64,000 bases of DNA, from NCBI RefSeq assembly GCF_018336935.1, contig NZ_CP068771.1:3720001-3784000 (forward strand). The letters run 5' to 3'. The stretch is from Serratia plymuthica. GTDB lineage: Bacteria > Pseudomonadota > Gammaproteobacteria > Enterobacterales > Enterobacteriaceae. The notes under the pieces are model-generated. The model was not told where the DNA came from. It worked only from the letters and a program-made list of their open reading frames with translations, and ran no database searches. The position numbers and the translations under genes are program-made. Below are positions 1-11,464 of the stretch, piece by piece (positions within the stretch are counted from its first letter, which is position 1; every line of letters starts with the position of its first letter).

Positions 1-247
1 TGGACATGGCGGCAATCGCTTTACCGCGATCCCCGCAGAATACCGCGTTTTCGCCTTCTGGGTGGTAGCTGGCGACGGTAGCGGCAGAAATATCGGCAGG
101 GTAGCAGGCCGGAACGTGATGGGTGGATAAATCAATGGTTAGCGTGGGTAACCCGATATCGGCGATAAGGCTGCGGACATAGGCCAATTCTCGCCCTTTC
201 GTATCCGCCGTTGTTGCGATATAGATCATCCTCTGATTACTGTTCAT
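1..247 (-). CDS. Tm-1-like ATP-binding (UPF0261) protein, N-terminal part
   Basis: This is a partial gene: 82 codons are visible, starting at the ATG at 247 and running off the left edge. The N-terminus contains the segment [12 protein letters not shown] followed by [10 protein letters not shown]. That is the pattern of the UPF0261/Tm-1-like family, a nucleotide-binding family of unclear enzymatic role that is often encoded next to a PEP-hydrolase-like TIM barrel. It is divergent from the TetR regulator that begins at 565, which suggests local control. The family call rests on the N-terminus only. Confidence 0.7.
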   Translation of the reverse strand, partial: MNSNQRMIYIATTADTKGRELAYVRSLIADIGLPTLTIDLSTHHVPACYPADISAATVASYHPEGENAVFCGDRGKAIAAMS

Positions 248-564
248 TAGCCTGTTCCTGAATGATAGATTCGGATGGCCGCCACGCTATATTAATTATA
301 ATTTAATAAGTTAACTCAATTGAATCCCTGGTGTTGACTAATGTTACTGAGCGTAGTCGGTGAATTCATCATCATAATGAGACGGCTGTATCATTTATGC
401 AAGAGGTTTGCGCACAAAAATGAGACTGGCGTCTTATATGATGAAAGAAAGGAAAAATTAACGCCTTTTCATGCGTGGCGCAGCGTTAGCCAAGTTTGTT
501 ACAGTGGTGTTTATTCGCCTGAGCTATTGTTCTGGCAAGCGTTATCTTGGTGAAAGAGGTCGCC
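248..564. promoter_or_regulatory. Divergent promoter region between UPF0261 gene and tetR-like gene
   Basis: This stretch of about 317 bp between two divergent genes holds no convincing gene. It is AT-rich around 285-325, with overlapping TTAATTATAATTTAA and AGTTAACTCAATTGAAT sequences that could hold promoters and an operator for the TetR protein. No exact dyad stands out. Confidence 0.4.
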
Positions 565-1200
565 GTGCCCTTAAATGTATCCCCAAATCTGACCCATACT
601 CGTGCAAGAACCCGCAAGCTGTTACTTGACAGTGCAATGGTGTTGTTTGACGGTGGGACTTTTCCCTCAATTACCGAACTGGCCCTGCATGCGCAGGTTT
701 CGCGTGCTACGGCTTATCGCTATTTCCCTACGCAGAGTGTGTTAGTCGCTGCCGTGGTTGCGGAGGGTTTGGGGCCTATTCTAGAGTGGCAACCAACAGA
801 CGATGACGCGCGGGTGCGCATTCAACAATTACTGAGTTTTGCTTATCCACAAATGGAGCAACATGAGGGCGCTTTGCGTGCTGCATTGCAACTTTCGCTC
901 CAGCAATGGGCCGAGGCGCGTTCCAGTACCATTAAGCCGATAGAAAAGCTGGTACGCGGCAACCGCAAACGTCTGCTGAAGTTGGCGGTAGAACCGCTGC
1001 AGGATAAACTGCCGCCAGAGGCGTTACAGAGGGTGATTCATTCTTTTTCACTGATTTATGGTTCGGAAGTTTTTCTGGTACTGAAAGATATTTGGGGTTT
1101 GGATCTCGGCGGCATTCAGGATGTGACGCAGTGGATGGCGAAGGCCATTATTCGGCAGGCCGAAGAAGATGCGATGAACAGCAGAAAACCCTTAGCATGA
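565..1200 (+). CDS. TetR/AcrR family transcriptional regulator
   Basis: The protein has about 211 residues. I chose the GTG at 565 because AAAGAGG lies five bases upstream; an in-frame TTG at 547 has no ribosome site. An N-terminal helix-turn-helix runs through ITELALHAQVSRATAYRYF, with the usual TAYRYF ending of the recognition helix in TetR proteins. The ligand-binding C-terminal half is not diagnostic. It is divergent from the UPF0261 gene and probably represses it, which is inferred from position. A hairpin terminator follows at about 1311. Confidence 0.85.
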   Translation: MPLNVSPNLTHTRARTRKLLLDSAMVLFDGGTFPSITELALHAQVSRATAYRYFPTQSVLVAAVVAEGLGPILEWQPTDDDARVRIQQLLSFAYPQMEQHEGALRAALQLSLQQWAEARSSTIKPIEKLVRGNRKRLLKLAVEPLQDKLPPEALQRVIHSFSLIYGSEVFLVLKDIWGLDLGGIQDVTQWMAKAIIRQAEEDAMNSRKPLA

Positions 1201-1593
1201 TAATCCAATTTTCAACGCTTTCCTCTGTCAAAACCAGCACATTTCACTGAGTAAATATTGGCAGTTCTTATAATTTAAAATGATAAGAAGAGGCAGGTAA
1301 GCTTTTTTGATAGGCCTGAGGGAAAATAGCCCTTGGCCTTTTTGTTTTTATATTGTCAATGTTTATCATTGAGTTATGTTTTTATCCGCGGTAATTAAAA
1401 CGCTCTCTCCGGCCATTTCTGGTCATTTGAAATCCTTATGCATCCCACCTCCTTTACATAACGGTTATCGGTCCCAATCAGGCGAACTCGCGATTGACTC
1501 ATTAGGCGTGCTTGAGATTGTTGTGCTTTATTTATTTGGTGTTACGAAACTGTTACACAAAAAAACCAATAAAACATTTGCAAACAACAATGG
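1201..1593. other. Intergenic region, tetR-like to first protease
   Basis: A 393-bp gap. It contains the terminator at 1311-1347 for the regulator and then an AT-rich stretch likely to hold the protease promoter. A 98-codon open frame here overlaps the protease start and has no family signature, so I do not call it. Nothing else was seen. Confidence 0.5.
1311..1347 (+). terminator. Rho-independent terminator after tetR-like gene
   Basis: AGGCC and AGGG arms pair with CCCT and GGCCT around an AAAATA loop. TTTTTGTTTTT follows, giving a standard intrinsic terminator on the plus strand. Confidence 0.75.
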
Positions 1594-4500
1594 ATGGTAT
1601 CTGGGATGGAAAGTAAACGTAGAGGAGACAAGCCTGTTCAGGCGGCCTTTGGCTGGCCTGAAATTGGCGTGAATCGCGCGCAATGGAGCGCAGTGCTTTT
1701 ATGTCTGGCGGCGATCGGCGGAGCGCAGGCTGCACCCTATGTCGAGAGCGGCAGGCAGGGCGATCCGGCCAGTTGGCGCAGTAGCGAATTCAACGCTGAA
1801 TGGGGCCTGGGGGCGATCCATGCCGATCAGGCCTACGCCGCCGGTTATACTGGAAAAGGCGTTAAGCTCGGTATTTTCGATCAGCCGGTATATGCCCAAC
1901 ATCCGGAGTTTGCCAGCCAGGGCAAGGTGATCAACCTGGTCACGACCGGCATCCGCGAGTACACCGATCCTTATATCCCGGTGAAGAAAGGCGACGCATT
2001 CCGTTATGACGGCACGCCGAGCGTGGATTCAGACGGCACGCTCGGTTCACATGGCACCCATGTAGGCGGTATTGCAGCCGGCAACCGCGATGGCGGCGAA
2101 ATGCACGGCGTGGCGTTCAATGCGCAAATCATCAGCGCGGAAAACGGTGACCCGGGGCCGGAAGACGGCATCATTCTCGGCAACGACGGCGCGGTATACC
2201 AAGCCGGTTGGGATGCGTTGATCGCCAGCGGTGCGCGCATCATCAATAACAGCTGGGGTATCGGCATCACCGAGAAGTTCGATGAGGGGGGCAAGGATCC
2301 GGCTTACCCTCATTTCACTCTCGCCGACGCGCAGAAACAGTTCGATCAAATCAAACAGATATTGGGCACCAAAGCCGGCGGTGCCTATCAGGGCGCTATC
2401 GATGCGGCGCGCAGCGGCATCGTCACCATTTTTGCCGCCGGTAATGACTACAACCTGAATAACCCGGATGCAATGGCCGGCCTGGCCTATTTTGTGCCGG
2501 AGATTGCCCCCAACTGGCTTTCCGTCGCCAGCCTGCAAGATCCGAACAACAGCGGCGATTACAGCATCAGCAGCTTCTCTTCACGCTGCGGTTACACCGC
2601 CAGCTTCTGCGTTGCCGCGCCGGGCAGCAAAGTCTACAGCTCGATCATCGAAGGCAACAGCCTGGAGAATCTGACCACGGGTTACGCTAAATACAGCGGC
2701 ACCTCGATGGCGGCGCCGCACGTGGCCGGCAGCATTGCGGTGCTGATGGAGCGCTTCCCGTACATGACCGGCGCGCAGGTAGCTTCGGTACTGAAGACCA
2801 CCACCGTCGATATGGGCGCGCCGGGTATCGATGCGCTGTACGGCTGGGGGATGATCGATCTGGGCAAAGCGATTCGCGGTCCTGGCATGTTCGTCACCGA
2901 ACAGGACATTCCGGAGGAGTTTCGCGTCAGTGGTGCCTATGGTCCCGAGCAGTTTGTGGTGAATCTGCCGGGCATCGGCGCGGTACTGGACAAGGGCAAA
3001 CCGACTGAGCGGGTATGCGACGATGTTCACTGCGGGCTGGACGTCTGGAGCAATGCTATCTCCGGCCACGGCGGCCTGACCAAGCAGGGTATTGGCACCT
3101 TGGTACTGACCGGTGCCAACACCTACGCCGGCCCGACGCTGGTTAACGAGGGTCTGCTGGCTATCAACGGTTCGGTCACCTCGGCGGTGACGGTGCAGAA
3201 CGCCGGTATTCTGGGCGGCTCCGGCAGCGTCGGTTCGTTGACCGCCCGCCGTGGCGGCACCGTAGCGCCGGGCAACTCGATCGGCACGCTCAATGTGGCC
3301 AACAACGTCAGCTTCGAGTCGGGTTCGCGCTATGCGGTGGAAGTCGCGCCGAACGGCCAGAGCGATCGGATCCACAGCGGCGGAGCGGCGACGATCGGCG
3401 GCGGTGAGGTGGCGGTCTCGCTGGAGAACAGCCCTAATCTGTTATCGCAGAGCGAAGTGCGCAGCCTGCTCGGCCGGCAGTACAGCATTCTGACGGCGGA
3501 TCAGGGCGTCAGCGGGCAGTTTGACTCGGTGGCACCGAATTATCTGTTCCTGGGCACCGGGCTGAGTTATCAGCCTAATCAGGTGACGCTGAACGTGGGC
3601 CGCAACGACACCCGTTTCGCCAGCGTGGCGAAAACGCAGAACGAGCGTGCGGTGGCGGCGGCGGCGGATGCGCTGGTGGCGGGTAACCCGGTGTACGAGA
3701 GCCTCCTCAGCGCCGGTTCGGCGGGGGAAGCGCGGCAGGCGTTCCGTCAGCTGTCGGGGCAGATCCACGCGGATATCGCCTCGGCGCAGGTCAACGACAG
3801 CCGCTACCTGCGTGAGGCGCTCAACGGCCGCCTGCGGCAGGCGGAAGGGCTGGCGACCTCGCCGGACATCAAGGCCGATGAAGGCGGTGCCTGGGCGCAG
3901 CTGCTGGGCGCCTGGGACCACGCATCGGGGGATGCCAACGCCACCGGCTACCAGGCCTCGACCTACGGTGTGCTGCTGGGGCTGGACGCGGCGCTGGCTG
4001 ACGACGGGCGGTTAGGGGTTGCGACCGGCTATACCCGCACCTCGCTGGACGGCGGTTACGGTTCGAACGCCGACAGCGACAACTATCACCTGGCGGTGTA
4101 CGGCGGCAAGCAGTTCGGCGAGCTGGCGCTGCGCGCCGGCGGCGCCTACACCTGGCACCGCATCGATACCTCGCGCTCGGTCAATTACGGTGCGCAGTCG
4201 GACCGCGAAACCGCGAAGTACAGTGCGCGTACTGAGCAGGTGTTCGCCGAAGCGGGTTACAGCGTGAAGGCCGGTTGGGTGAACCTGGAGCCGTTCGCCA
4301 ACCTGGCGTACATCAACTTCCAGAACAACGGCATCGCTGAAGACGGCGGTGCGGCGGCACTGCATGGCGACAAACAGCACACCGACGCCACCGTCTCGAC
4401 GTTGGGGTTGCGCGCCGATACCGAATGGCAGGCGACGAAAGCCACCTCGGTGGCGCTGCGCAGCGAACTGGGTTGGCAGCATCAGTACGGCGATCTGGAT

Positions 4501-4704
4501 CGCGGCACCGGATTGCGCTTCAACGGCGGCGGCTCGCCATTCGTGGTGAACAGCGTGTCGGCATCGCGTGACGGTGCGGTGCTGAAGGCCAGCGCGGAAG
4601 TGGCGGTGAACAAAAACGCCACGCTGTCGCTGGGCTATGGTGGCCTGCTGTCGCAAAACCATCAGGACAACAGCGTCAACGCCGGTTTTACCTGGCATTT
4701 CTGA
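1594..4704 (+). CDS. Subtilisin-like autotransporter serine protease, copy 1
   Basis: A type V secreted protease of 1036 residues. A signal peptide with a long n-region ends at about residue 46 (GGAQA/APY). The S8 peptidase domain follows, with catalytic Asp96 (GIFDQP), His153 (SHGTHVGG), oxyanion Asn284 (AAGND) and Ser371 (GTSMAAPH). A passenger-associated repeat (TLVLTGANTYAG) starts near residue 500. The C-terminal beta-barrel covers about the last 270 residues and ends in a terminal Phe. The start could be ATG 1594 or ATG 1606; neither has a strong ribosome site. It is followed by a paralogue after a 69-bp gap holding a terminator. S. marcescens Ssp and its tandem homologues Ssp-h1/Ssp-h2 have this architecture (from memory). 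From residue 490 on it is nearly identical to copy 2. Confidence 0.95.
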   Translation: MVSGMESKRRGDKPVQAAFGWPEIGVNRAQWSAVLLCLAAIGGAQAAPYVESGRQGDPASWRSSEFNAEWGLGAIHADQAYAAGYTGKGVKLGIFDQPVYAQHPEFASQGKVINLVTTGIREYTDPYIPVKKGDAFRYDGTPSVDSDGTLGSHGTHVGGIAAGNRDGGEMHGVAFNAQIISAENGDPGPEDGIILGNDGAVYQAGWDALIASGARIINNSWGIGITEKFDEGGKDPAYPHFTLADAQKQFDQIKQILGTKAGGAYQGAIDAARSGIVTIFAAGNDYNLNNPDAMAGLAYFVPEIAPNWLSVASLQDPNNSGDYSISSFSSRCGYTASFCVAAPGSKVYSSIIEGNSLENLTTGYAKYSGTSMAAPHVAGSIAVLMERFPYMTGAQVASVLKTTTVDMGAPGIDALYGWGMIDLGKAIRGPGMFVTEQDIPEEFRVSGAYGPEQFVVNLPGIGAVLDKGKPTERVCDDVHCGLDVWSNAISGHGGLTKQGIGTLVLTGANTYAGPTLVNEGLLAINGSVTSAVTVQNAGILGGSGSVGSLTARRGGTVAPGNSIGTLNVANNVSFESGSRYAVEVAPNGQSDRIHSGGAATIGGGEVAVSLENSPNLLSQSEVRSLLGRQYSILTADQGVSGQFDSVAPNYLFLGTGLSYQPNQVTLNVGRNDTRFASVAKTQNERAVAAAADALVAGNPVYESLLSAGSAGEARQAFRQLSGQIHADIASAQVNDSRYLREALNGRLRQAEGLATSPDIKADEGGAWAQLLGAWDHASGDANATGYQASTYGVLLGLDAALADDGRLGVATGYTRTSLDGGYGSNADSDNYHLAVYGGKQFGELALRAGGAYTWHRIDTSRSVNYGAQSDRETAKYSARTEQVFAEAGYSVKAGWVNLEPFANLAYINFQNNGIAEDGGAAALHGDKQHTDATVSTLGLRADTEWQATKATSVALRSELGWQHQYGDLDRGTGLRFNGGGSPFVVNSVSASRDGAVLKASAEVAVNKNATLSLGYGGLLSQNHQDNSVNAGFTWHF
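3061..4704 (+). repeat. 1.64-kb direct repeat, first copy (autotransporter module)
   Basis: This segment matches 6229-7872 without any length change, at a constant offset of 3168 bp. It covers the end of the passenger and the whole beta-barrel. I could find no base difference between 3386 and 4190; scattered differences lie at both flanks. Confidence 0.95.
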
Positions 4705-4727
4705 TCTTAAAAAAACAAACGGCACAG

Positions 4728-4749
4728 CCGCCCCGTCTGGGGCGGTTTT
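4728..4749 (+). terminator. Terminator between the tandem proteases
   Basis: CCGCCCC and GGGGCGG form a perfect 7-bp stem around GTCT, followed by TTTTA. The short T tract may permit read-through into copy 2, which starts 25 bases later. Confidence 0.7.
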
Positions 4750-4773
4750 ACGTAAAACAAAAAGGATAAGGGA

Positions 4774-7872
<3,099 letters not shown>

Positions 7873-7891
7873 CGACCTTAGCCTGAAAGAT

Positions 7892-7919
7892 ACGGGGTCA
7901 GCTTGCTGGCCCCGTTTTT
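7892..7919 (+). terminator. Terminator after protease copy 2
   Basis: CGGGGTCAGC pairs with GCTGGCCCCG (one G-T wobble) and is followed by TTTTT. Confidence 0.85.
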
Positions 7920-7996
7920 ATTGGGGCCGGGTAACAGTGACGGCAAGGGAAGCTGTCCGTATGATGCATCGCGCCGTTTGGCGAGAAAACGGCAAT

Positions 7997-8026
7997 AAAA
8001 AACCGAGACCCTTGCGGATCCCGGTT
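7997..8026 (-). terminator. Intrinsic terminator pointing left, no obvious gene
   Basis: The stem pairs 8001-8011 with 8016-8026 around GCAA on the minus strand, followed by TTTTTT. It is well formed, but it has no annotated minus-strand gene to terminate. Confidence 0.7.
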
Positions 8027-8145
8027 CAAAAGTGGGTAAAACAGATTAGCGCTACGGCTCAAATCCCGGTTTGCTTACAAACTGAGTGAATGCAGGCATC
8101 CTTCAGTAGCGGCAATCGGAACTAATTTTCCCTGGTGTTATTATG
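7997..8145 (-). ncRNA. Candidate small RNA, minus strand
   Basis: Read on the minus strand, this stretch ends in a strong intrinsic terminator: an 11-bp stem starting AACCGG with two G-U wobbles, a GCAA tetraloop, and six T. No minus-strand protein gene lies upstream of it; the next gene is on the plus strand. Upstream in the same stretch are several competing stems: CGCTAC/GTAGCG (8050-8055 with 8106-8111), GTTTG/CAAAC (8069-8082) and GCATCC/GAATGC-like arms (8088-8101). The 5' end is a guess. I do not recognise it as any small RNA I can recall. Confidence 0.4.
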
Positions 8146-8206
8146 GTTATTATCAAAAGTGGTTCTAGTATTATTTTTTATAGTGTATTGCTGTATGTGT
8201 CTTTTG

Positions 8207-8235
8207 ATACCATGTTTGACTATAGAACATGGTAT
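8207..8235. promoter_or_regulatory. 10-bp inverted repeat, candidate operator
   Basis: ATACCATGTT and AACATGGTAT are perfect inverted arms separated by 9 bases, about 115 bases upstream of the HTH/receiver gene. The core CATGGTAT occurs again in the next dyad, so this may be an autoregulatory operator. Confidence 0.5.
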
Positions 8236-8259
8236 GTCAAGCAACGTTTTTAAATTAAG

Positions 8260-8276
8260 ATTGCATGGTATGCAAT
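8260..8276. promoter_or_regulatory. 7-bp inverted repeat sharing CATGGTAT core
   Basis: ATTGCAT-GGT-ATGCAAT is a perfect dyad 71 bases upstream of the regulator start. It shares CATGGTAT with the dyad at 8207-8235. Confidence 0.45.
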
Positions 8277-8347
8277 GTTTTGTTGATACTTCTTCATAAT
8301 TAATAATTAAAATAATTGATAAATAAGCAGAAAAATCGAAGGGAAAA

Positions 8348-9199
8348 ATGGATAACAATCACCAAAAATTCGATTCGTTGTCGATTGCAAACCGGGTCAG
8401 GGAACTGTTTTTGCATTACGGCATTGGTAAGCGGCAGCATGCAAAAGAGCTTAGCCGTATTCTGGATCTGAGTTTTTCACATGCGCATCGAAAACTGAAA
8501 GGGCAAAGCCCCTGGACGCTGGAACAGATTAACAGCGTAGCTGCTGCATTGGGTGAAACGCCGGCGGCTATCGCGGACATGGGCGCCGAACAGGAGGCAG
8601 CGGCGCAAACTATGGCGCAGGATGCCATCTTTTTTGTGGCGGGTGCGGAAATTGCCTGTGTCGGCCATATCGGCGATGAACTGCCGGCTGGGCGGCAGGC
8701 GGAGTTCGTGGCGCTGAAGCCGGACCAGCAATGGCAGATTTATCGCGCGGACGATGCGCCGTTGGGTAAACGCTTTTGGGTTGAATTGATAGAGATCCGC
8801 CCGAGCCATACCGATGATGAGCGTTTGAGCATTGCGGTGCTGGATGATTCGCACCAGGCGGCGGATGAGCTGGCAAAATACCTCGATGGCCGCGGTTTCA
8901 CGGCGGTGGCATTCTACGACGTCGGCAGTTTTTGCCAGGCGCTGCAACAAAGCCTGTTCGACGGTTATGTGGTCGACTGGCTGATCGGCGAGGAAACGGC
9001 GGATAAATGCATTGAAGCCATCCGCAACTCCGACAACCCGGATGCGCCGGTACTGGTGCTGACCGGCCAGTTGGGCACCGATCAGCGCGAGTCGGAAATC
9101 GCCAAAGCGATGCGTGACTATGACGTGCTCGGCCCCTATGAAAAGCCAGTGCGGCTTCACGTCATCGAAGCTGCCCTGTTGCGGTGCTTTAATCTTTAG
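8348..9199 (+). CDS. BetR-like HTH response regulator
   Basis: A 283-residue cytoplasmic regulator; GAAGGGA precedes the ATG. The N-terminal 80 residues form a Cro/BetR-type HTH (HAKELSRILDLSFSHAHRKL). A middle segment of about 80 residues has no family I recognise. The C-terminal receiver keeps the acidic pair Asp166-Asp167, phospho-acceptor Asp210 (GYVVD) and Lys266 (YEKP). DNA binding at the N-terminus and the receiver at the C-terminus is the reverse of the common order. It converges with the hybrid kinase gene and overlaps its 3' end by 11 bp, and is probably its partner. Two CATGGTAT-core dyads lie upstream. Confidence 0.8.
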   Translation: MDNNHQKFDSLSIANRVRELFLHYGIGKRQHAKELSRILDLSFSHAHRKLKGQSPWTLEQINSVAAALGETPAAIADMGAEQEAAAQTMAQDAIFFVAGAEIACVGHIGDELPAGRQAEFVALKPDQQWQIYRADDAPLGKRFWVELIEIRPSHTDDERLSIAVLDDSHQAADELAKYLDGRGFTAVAFYDVGSFCQALQQSLFDGYVVDWLIGEETADKCIEAIRNSDNPDAPVLVLTGQLGTDQRESEIAKAMRDYDVLGPYEKPVRLHVIEAALLRCFNL

Positions 9200-10973
9200 C
9201 GGTGAACAGCGAGGCCAATGCGTTGGACAGCGCGTCCAACCGCACCGGCTTCATTAAATAGTTATCGAACAGCGCCCGTTGTTCGGCAGACAGTTGTTCC
9301 GAGGGGTAGGCGCTGATGCCGATAATCGGCACCTGGCGGTTGGGGCCGCGGCGGCTACGCAACTGTTTGGCCAGCGCGGCGCCATCGATGCCGGGCATTT
9401 GCAGGTCCAGCAGCAGCGCGTCGTAAGGGCGCCGGAACAGCTTTTGCAGCGCCCGTTCAGGCGAATTGCACAGCTCGTGCCGGTAACCCAGTTTGTCCAA
9501 CAGAGCCGCAAAGGCGTCGCTTACCGACTTATTGTCATCCACCACCAGAATATGCTGCTGCTTCTGCGTCAGGCCGTGGTGCTGCGCCGGTGTTGCGGCC
9601 GATTCCTCTTCATCGCCGATCTCGACAGGGATGCTGACGATAAAGGTGCTGCCTTTCTTGATTTCGCTGTAGACGGTAATGGTGCCGTTGAGCAGCGTCA
9701 CCAACCCATGCACAATCGCCAACCCCATACCGACGCCGCCATACTGCCGGGTGTGCGACTGATCAAGCTGGGTAAAGGGTTTGAATATCTGGTCGAGCAT
9801 CTCTTTTTCGATGCCGATACCGGTGTCGGTGACCTCGATAATCAGCGAACTGCCGGTAGGTTGCCGCCGCAGGCAACTGTGCAGCGTGATGGTGCCGTTT
9901 TCGGTGTATTTGTAGGCGTTGGTCAGCAGGTTGACGATAATCTGCCTGATACGCAGCGGATCGGAATGTATTTGCTGGTGGCCGCACTCAACCTCGCACA
10001 GTAGCGTAACCCGATCTTTCTGGCTCAGCCTGGTGATTTCATTCGCCGTTTCCTCGATCAACCCTTGGGCGTCGAACGGCACTATGCGCAGCTCCATCAT
10101 GCCGCTGTCCAGGTGAGCATAATCGGTCAGGTCCTTCATCTGGCTCTCAACCTGCTGCGCGGCGGTTTCCAGCCGCTGGAAGGTGTCCGCATGTTCGGCC
10201 GACACTTTAGTATTCATCAACACGTCAATGGCGGACATGATGCTTTGCAGCGAGGTACGCAACTCATGGCCGATGGCGCCGAGAAAGGCATTTTTGCTGC
10301 GTGTGGCTTTCTCCGCCTCAATCGCTTTGGCCTGCTGCCGGATGGTCAGGCGCTGCTGGCGCAACACAATCAGGGTGATGGCAATCAGCGCGATCACCGA
10401 GAACATGACGATCACCAGGCCATAAAAAATGATGTGTCGCTTTTCGATATAGTCTTCATAGGCGACAGTACGCTGCTTCACTTCTGCGTGATCGGTCAGG
10501 TTGGCCATCTCAATCGAGTAGGGCTTGATTTGCTTCATGGCCTGAGAAATGTGGGTGAAGTCAATCGTCGGGCTATCCAGCAACGTATCGATCCGATCCA
10601 TTTGCCGGCGCATTTGGGTGACCACTTCAGGATAACCCGGCTCGGCATACAGCGGCTGCGTGGATTCGGACACCGTTTCCAGCACGTAAAAGCGTGAGTA
10701 CAGGATTTCAAATTTAAGCCTGAGATCTTCGCTATCCACCCGCGGCGCATTTTTCTGTTGTTCTACCAGGGTTTCAAATTCAGCCAGCTTGATGGCGAAT
10801 TTTGCGATCGACCAAGAGTAATTTTCCTGAGTGCCGGCAATGGCATACAGCCCTTTCTTTGACAGGGTGGCGCTGTAGTAATACAGCGTTACCGTAGAGG
10901 CAACCAAAAAAAGCGCGGCAAAAATCGCGGGGATCGCCAGCCTGCTGCCGCTTTTAAATCCTTTAAGCTTCAT
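9189..10973 (-). CDS. Hybrid sensor histidine kinase
   Basis: An inner-membrane kinase of 594 residues. Transmembrane helices at about 11-33 and 181-206 flank a periplasmic, mostly helical domain of about 145 residues. The H-box has phospho-acceptor His236 (IGHELRTSL). ATPase boxes follow: N (NLLTNAYKYTENG), G1 (DTGIGIE), F and G2 (GVGMGLAIV). The C-terminal receiver has Asp479-Asp480, Asp523 (LLLDLQMPG) and Lys575. There is no Hpt domain, so phosphate could go back through the His or to a separate Hpt. Its start overlaps the upstream SUOX-fold gene by four bases (ATGA), indicating translational coupling, so that protein is likely part of the input. Confidence 0.92.
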   Translation of the reverse strand: MKLKGFKSGSRLAIPAIFAALFLVASTVTLYYYSATLSKKGLYAIAGTQENYSWSIAKFAIKLAEFETLVEQQKNAPRVDSEDLRLKFEILYSRFYVLETVSESTQPLYAEPGYPEVVTQMRRQMDRIDTLLDSPTIDFTHISQAMKQIKPYSIEMANLTDHAEVKQRTVAYEDYIEKRHIIFYGLVIVMFSVIALIAITLIVLRQQRLTIRQQAKAIEAEKATRSKNAFLGAIGHELRTSLQSIMSAIDVLMNTKVSAEHADTFQRLETAAQQVESQMKDLTDYAHLDSGMMELRIVPFDAQGLIEETANEITRLSQKDRVTLLCEVECGHQQIHSDPLRIRQIIVNLLTNAYKYTENGTITLHSCLRRQPTGSSLIIEVTDTGIGIEKEMLDQIFKPFTQLDQSHTRQYGGVGMGLAIVHGLVTLLNGTITVYSEIKKGSTFIVSIPVEIGDEEESAATPAQHHGLTQKQQHILVVDDNKSVSDAFAALLDKLGYRHELCNSPERALQKLFRRPYDALLLDLQMPGIDGAALAKQLRSRRGPNRQVPIIGISAYPSEQLSAEQRALFDNYLMKPVRLDALSNALASLFTAKD

Positions 10974-11464
10974 TTAATTGCAATCCTGTCCACTTGCCAG
11001 ATAAAGCGCGAGTTGTAGAGTGGGGAATTTAACTCAGGCCCTGCGGCATCCCTTGGATAAACCAAAAACAGCGGTCCGAAGTTTCTGATCTTCAGCATTT
11101 CGCCGTCCATCTTGTAGGCCAAAATTATATGGTATTTCTCGACGTCGGACAGCGGCACGTCGATGTAATAATCGTTCAGCGCATAAAACGTCAGCGTGCT
11201 GCCTTTGGCCCCCACGCGCGCCAGAATATCCGCCACGGCCACCCCTTCGAATTTTCTTTGCGGCGTCCAGGAGGTTGAGGTGGTGATGCTGTGCACCGGC
11301 ATTGCCAACAGTTGCTTATCGGTAAACAGATAGCTTTTTTTTGCCGGGTCGGTGGCATTTTCGATATTGCCTGTCACTTCCAGAGTGAAACTTAGCGCGC
11401 TGGATTGAACGATGACCAGCGCAAAAAATGCCCACGCGGCGTTTTTAAAAAAAGTGAACAGCAT
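10970..11464 (-). CDS. Periplasmic SUOX-fold (molybdopterin oxidoreductase-like) protein, no Cys
   Basis: A 164-residue exported protein; the signal peptide ends at about residue 25 (SSALS/FTL). The sequence around TTSTSWTP, FEGVAVADILARVG and DGEMLKIRNFGPLFLVYPRD follows the sulfite-oxidase/YedY-type Moco domain. That family binds the cofactor through a Cys, but this protein contains no cysteine at all, and Ser/Thr stand where Cys would be expected. It probably does not hold molybdopterin as an enzyme and may be a ligand-sensing fold for the kinase encoded downstream. A GGAG ribosome site precedes the ATG. The function is inferred only. Confidence 0.72.
   Translation of the reverse strand: MLFTFFKNAAWAFFALVIVQSSALSFTLEVTGNIENATDPAKKSYLFTDKQLLAMPVHSITTSTSWTPQRKFEGVAVADILARVGAKGSTLTFYALNDYYIDVPLSDVEKYHIILAYKMDGEMLKIRNFGPLFLVYPRDAAGPELNSPLYNSRFIWQVDRIAIK

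Larger units (their letters stand above)
7873..8347. other. 475-bp intergenic region with terminators and dyads
   Basis: No protein gene was seen. In order it holds the protease terminator (7892), a minus-strand terminator-like hairpin (7997-8026) that may end a small RNA, a GC-normal structured stretch to about 8115, then a strongly AT-rich stretch with two dyads (8207 and 8260) in front of the regulator at 8348. Confidence 0.6.

Noticed and set aside
341..553. 70-codon frame upstream of the TetR-like gene
   Set aside because: Random-looking sequence inside a divergent promoter region.
1376..1672. 98-codon frame before protease copy 1
   Set aside because: Overlaps the protease start, has no ribosome site and no recognisable motif.
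8041..8115. tRNA-like appearance of the GGCTCAAATCCCGG stretch
   Set aside because: No cloverleaf with proper D, anticodon and T arms could be drawn on either strand.
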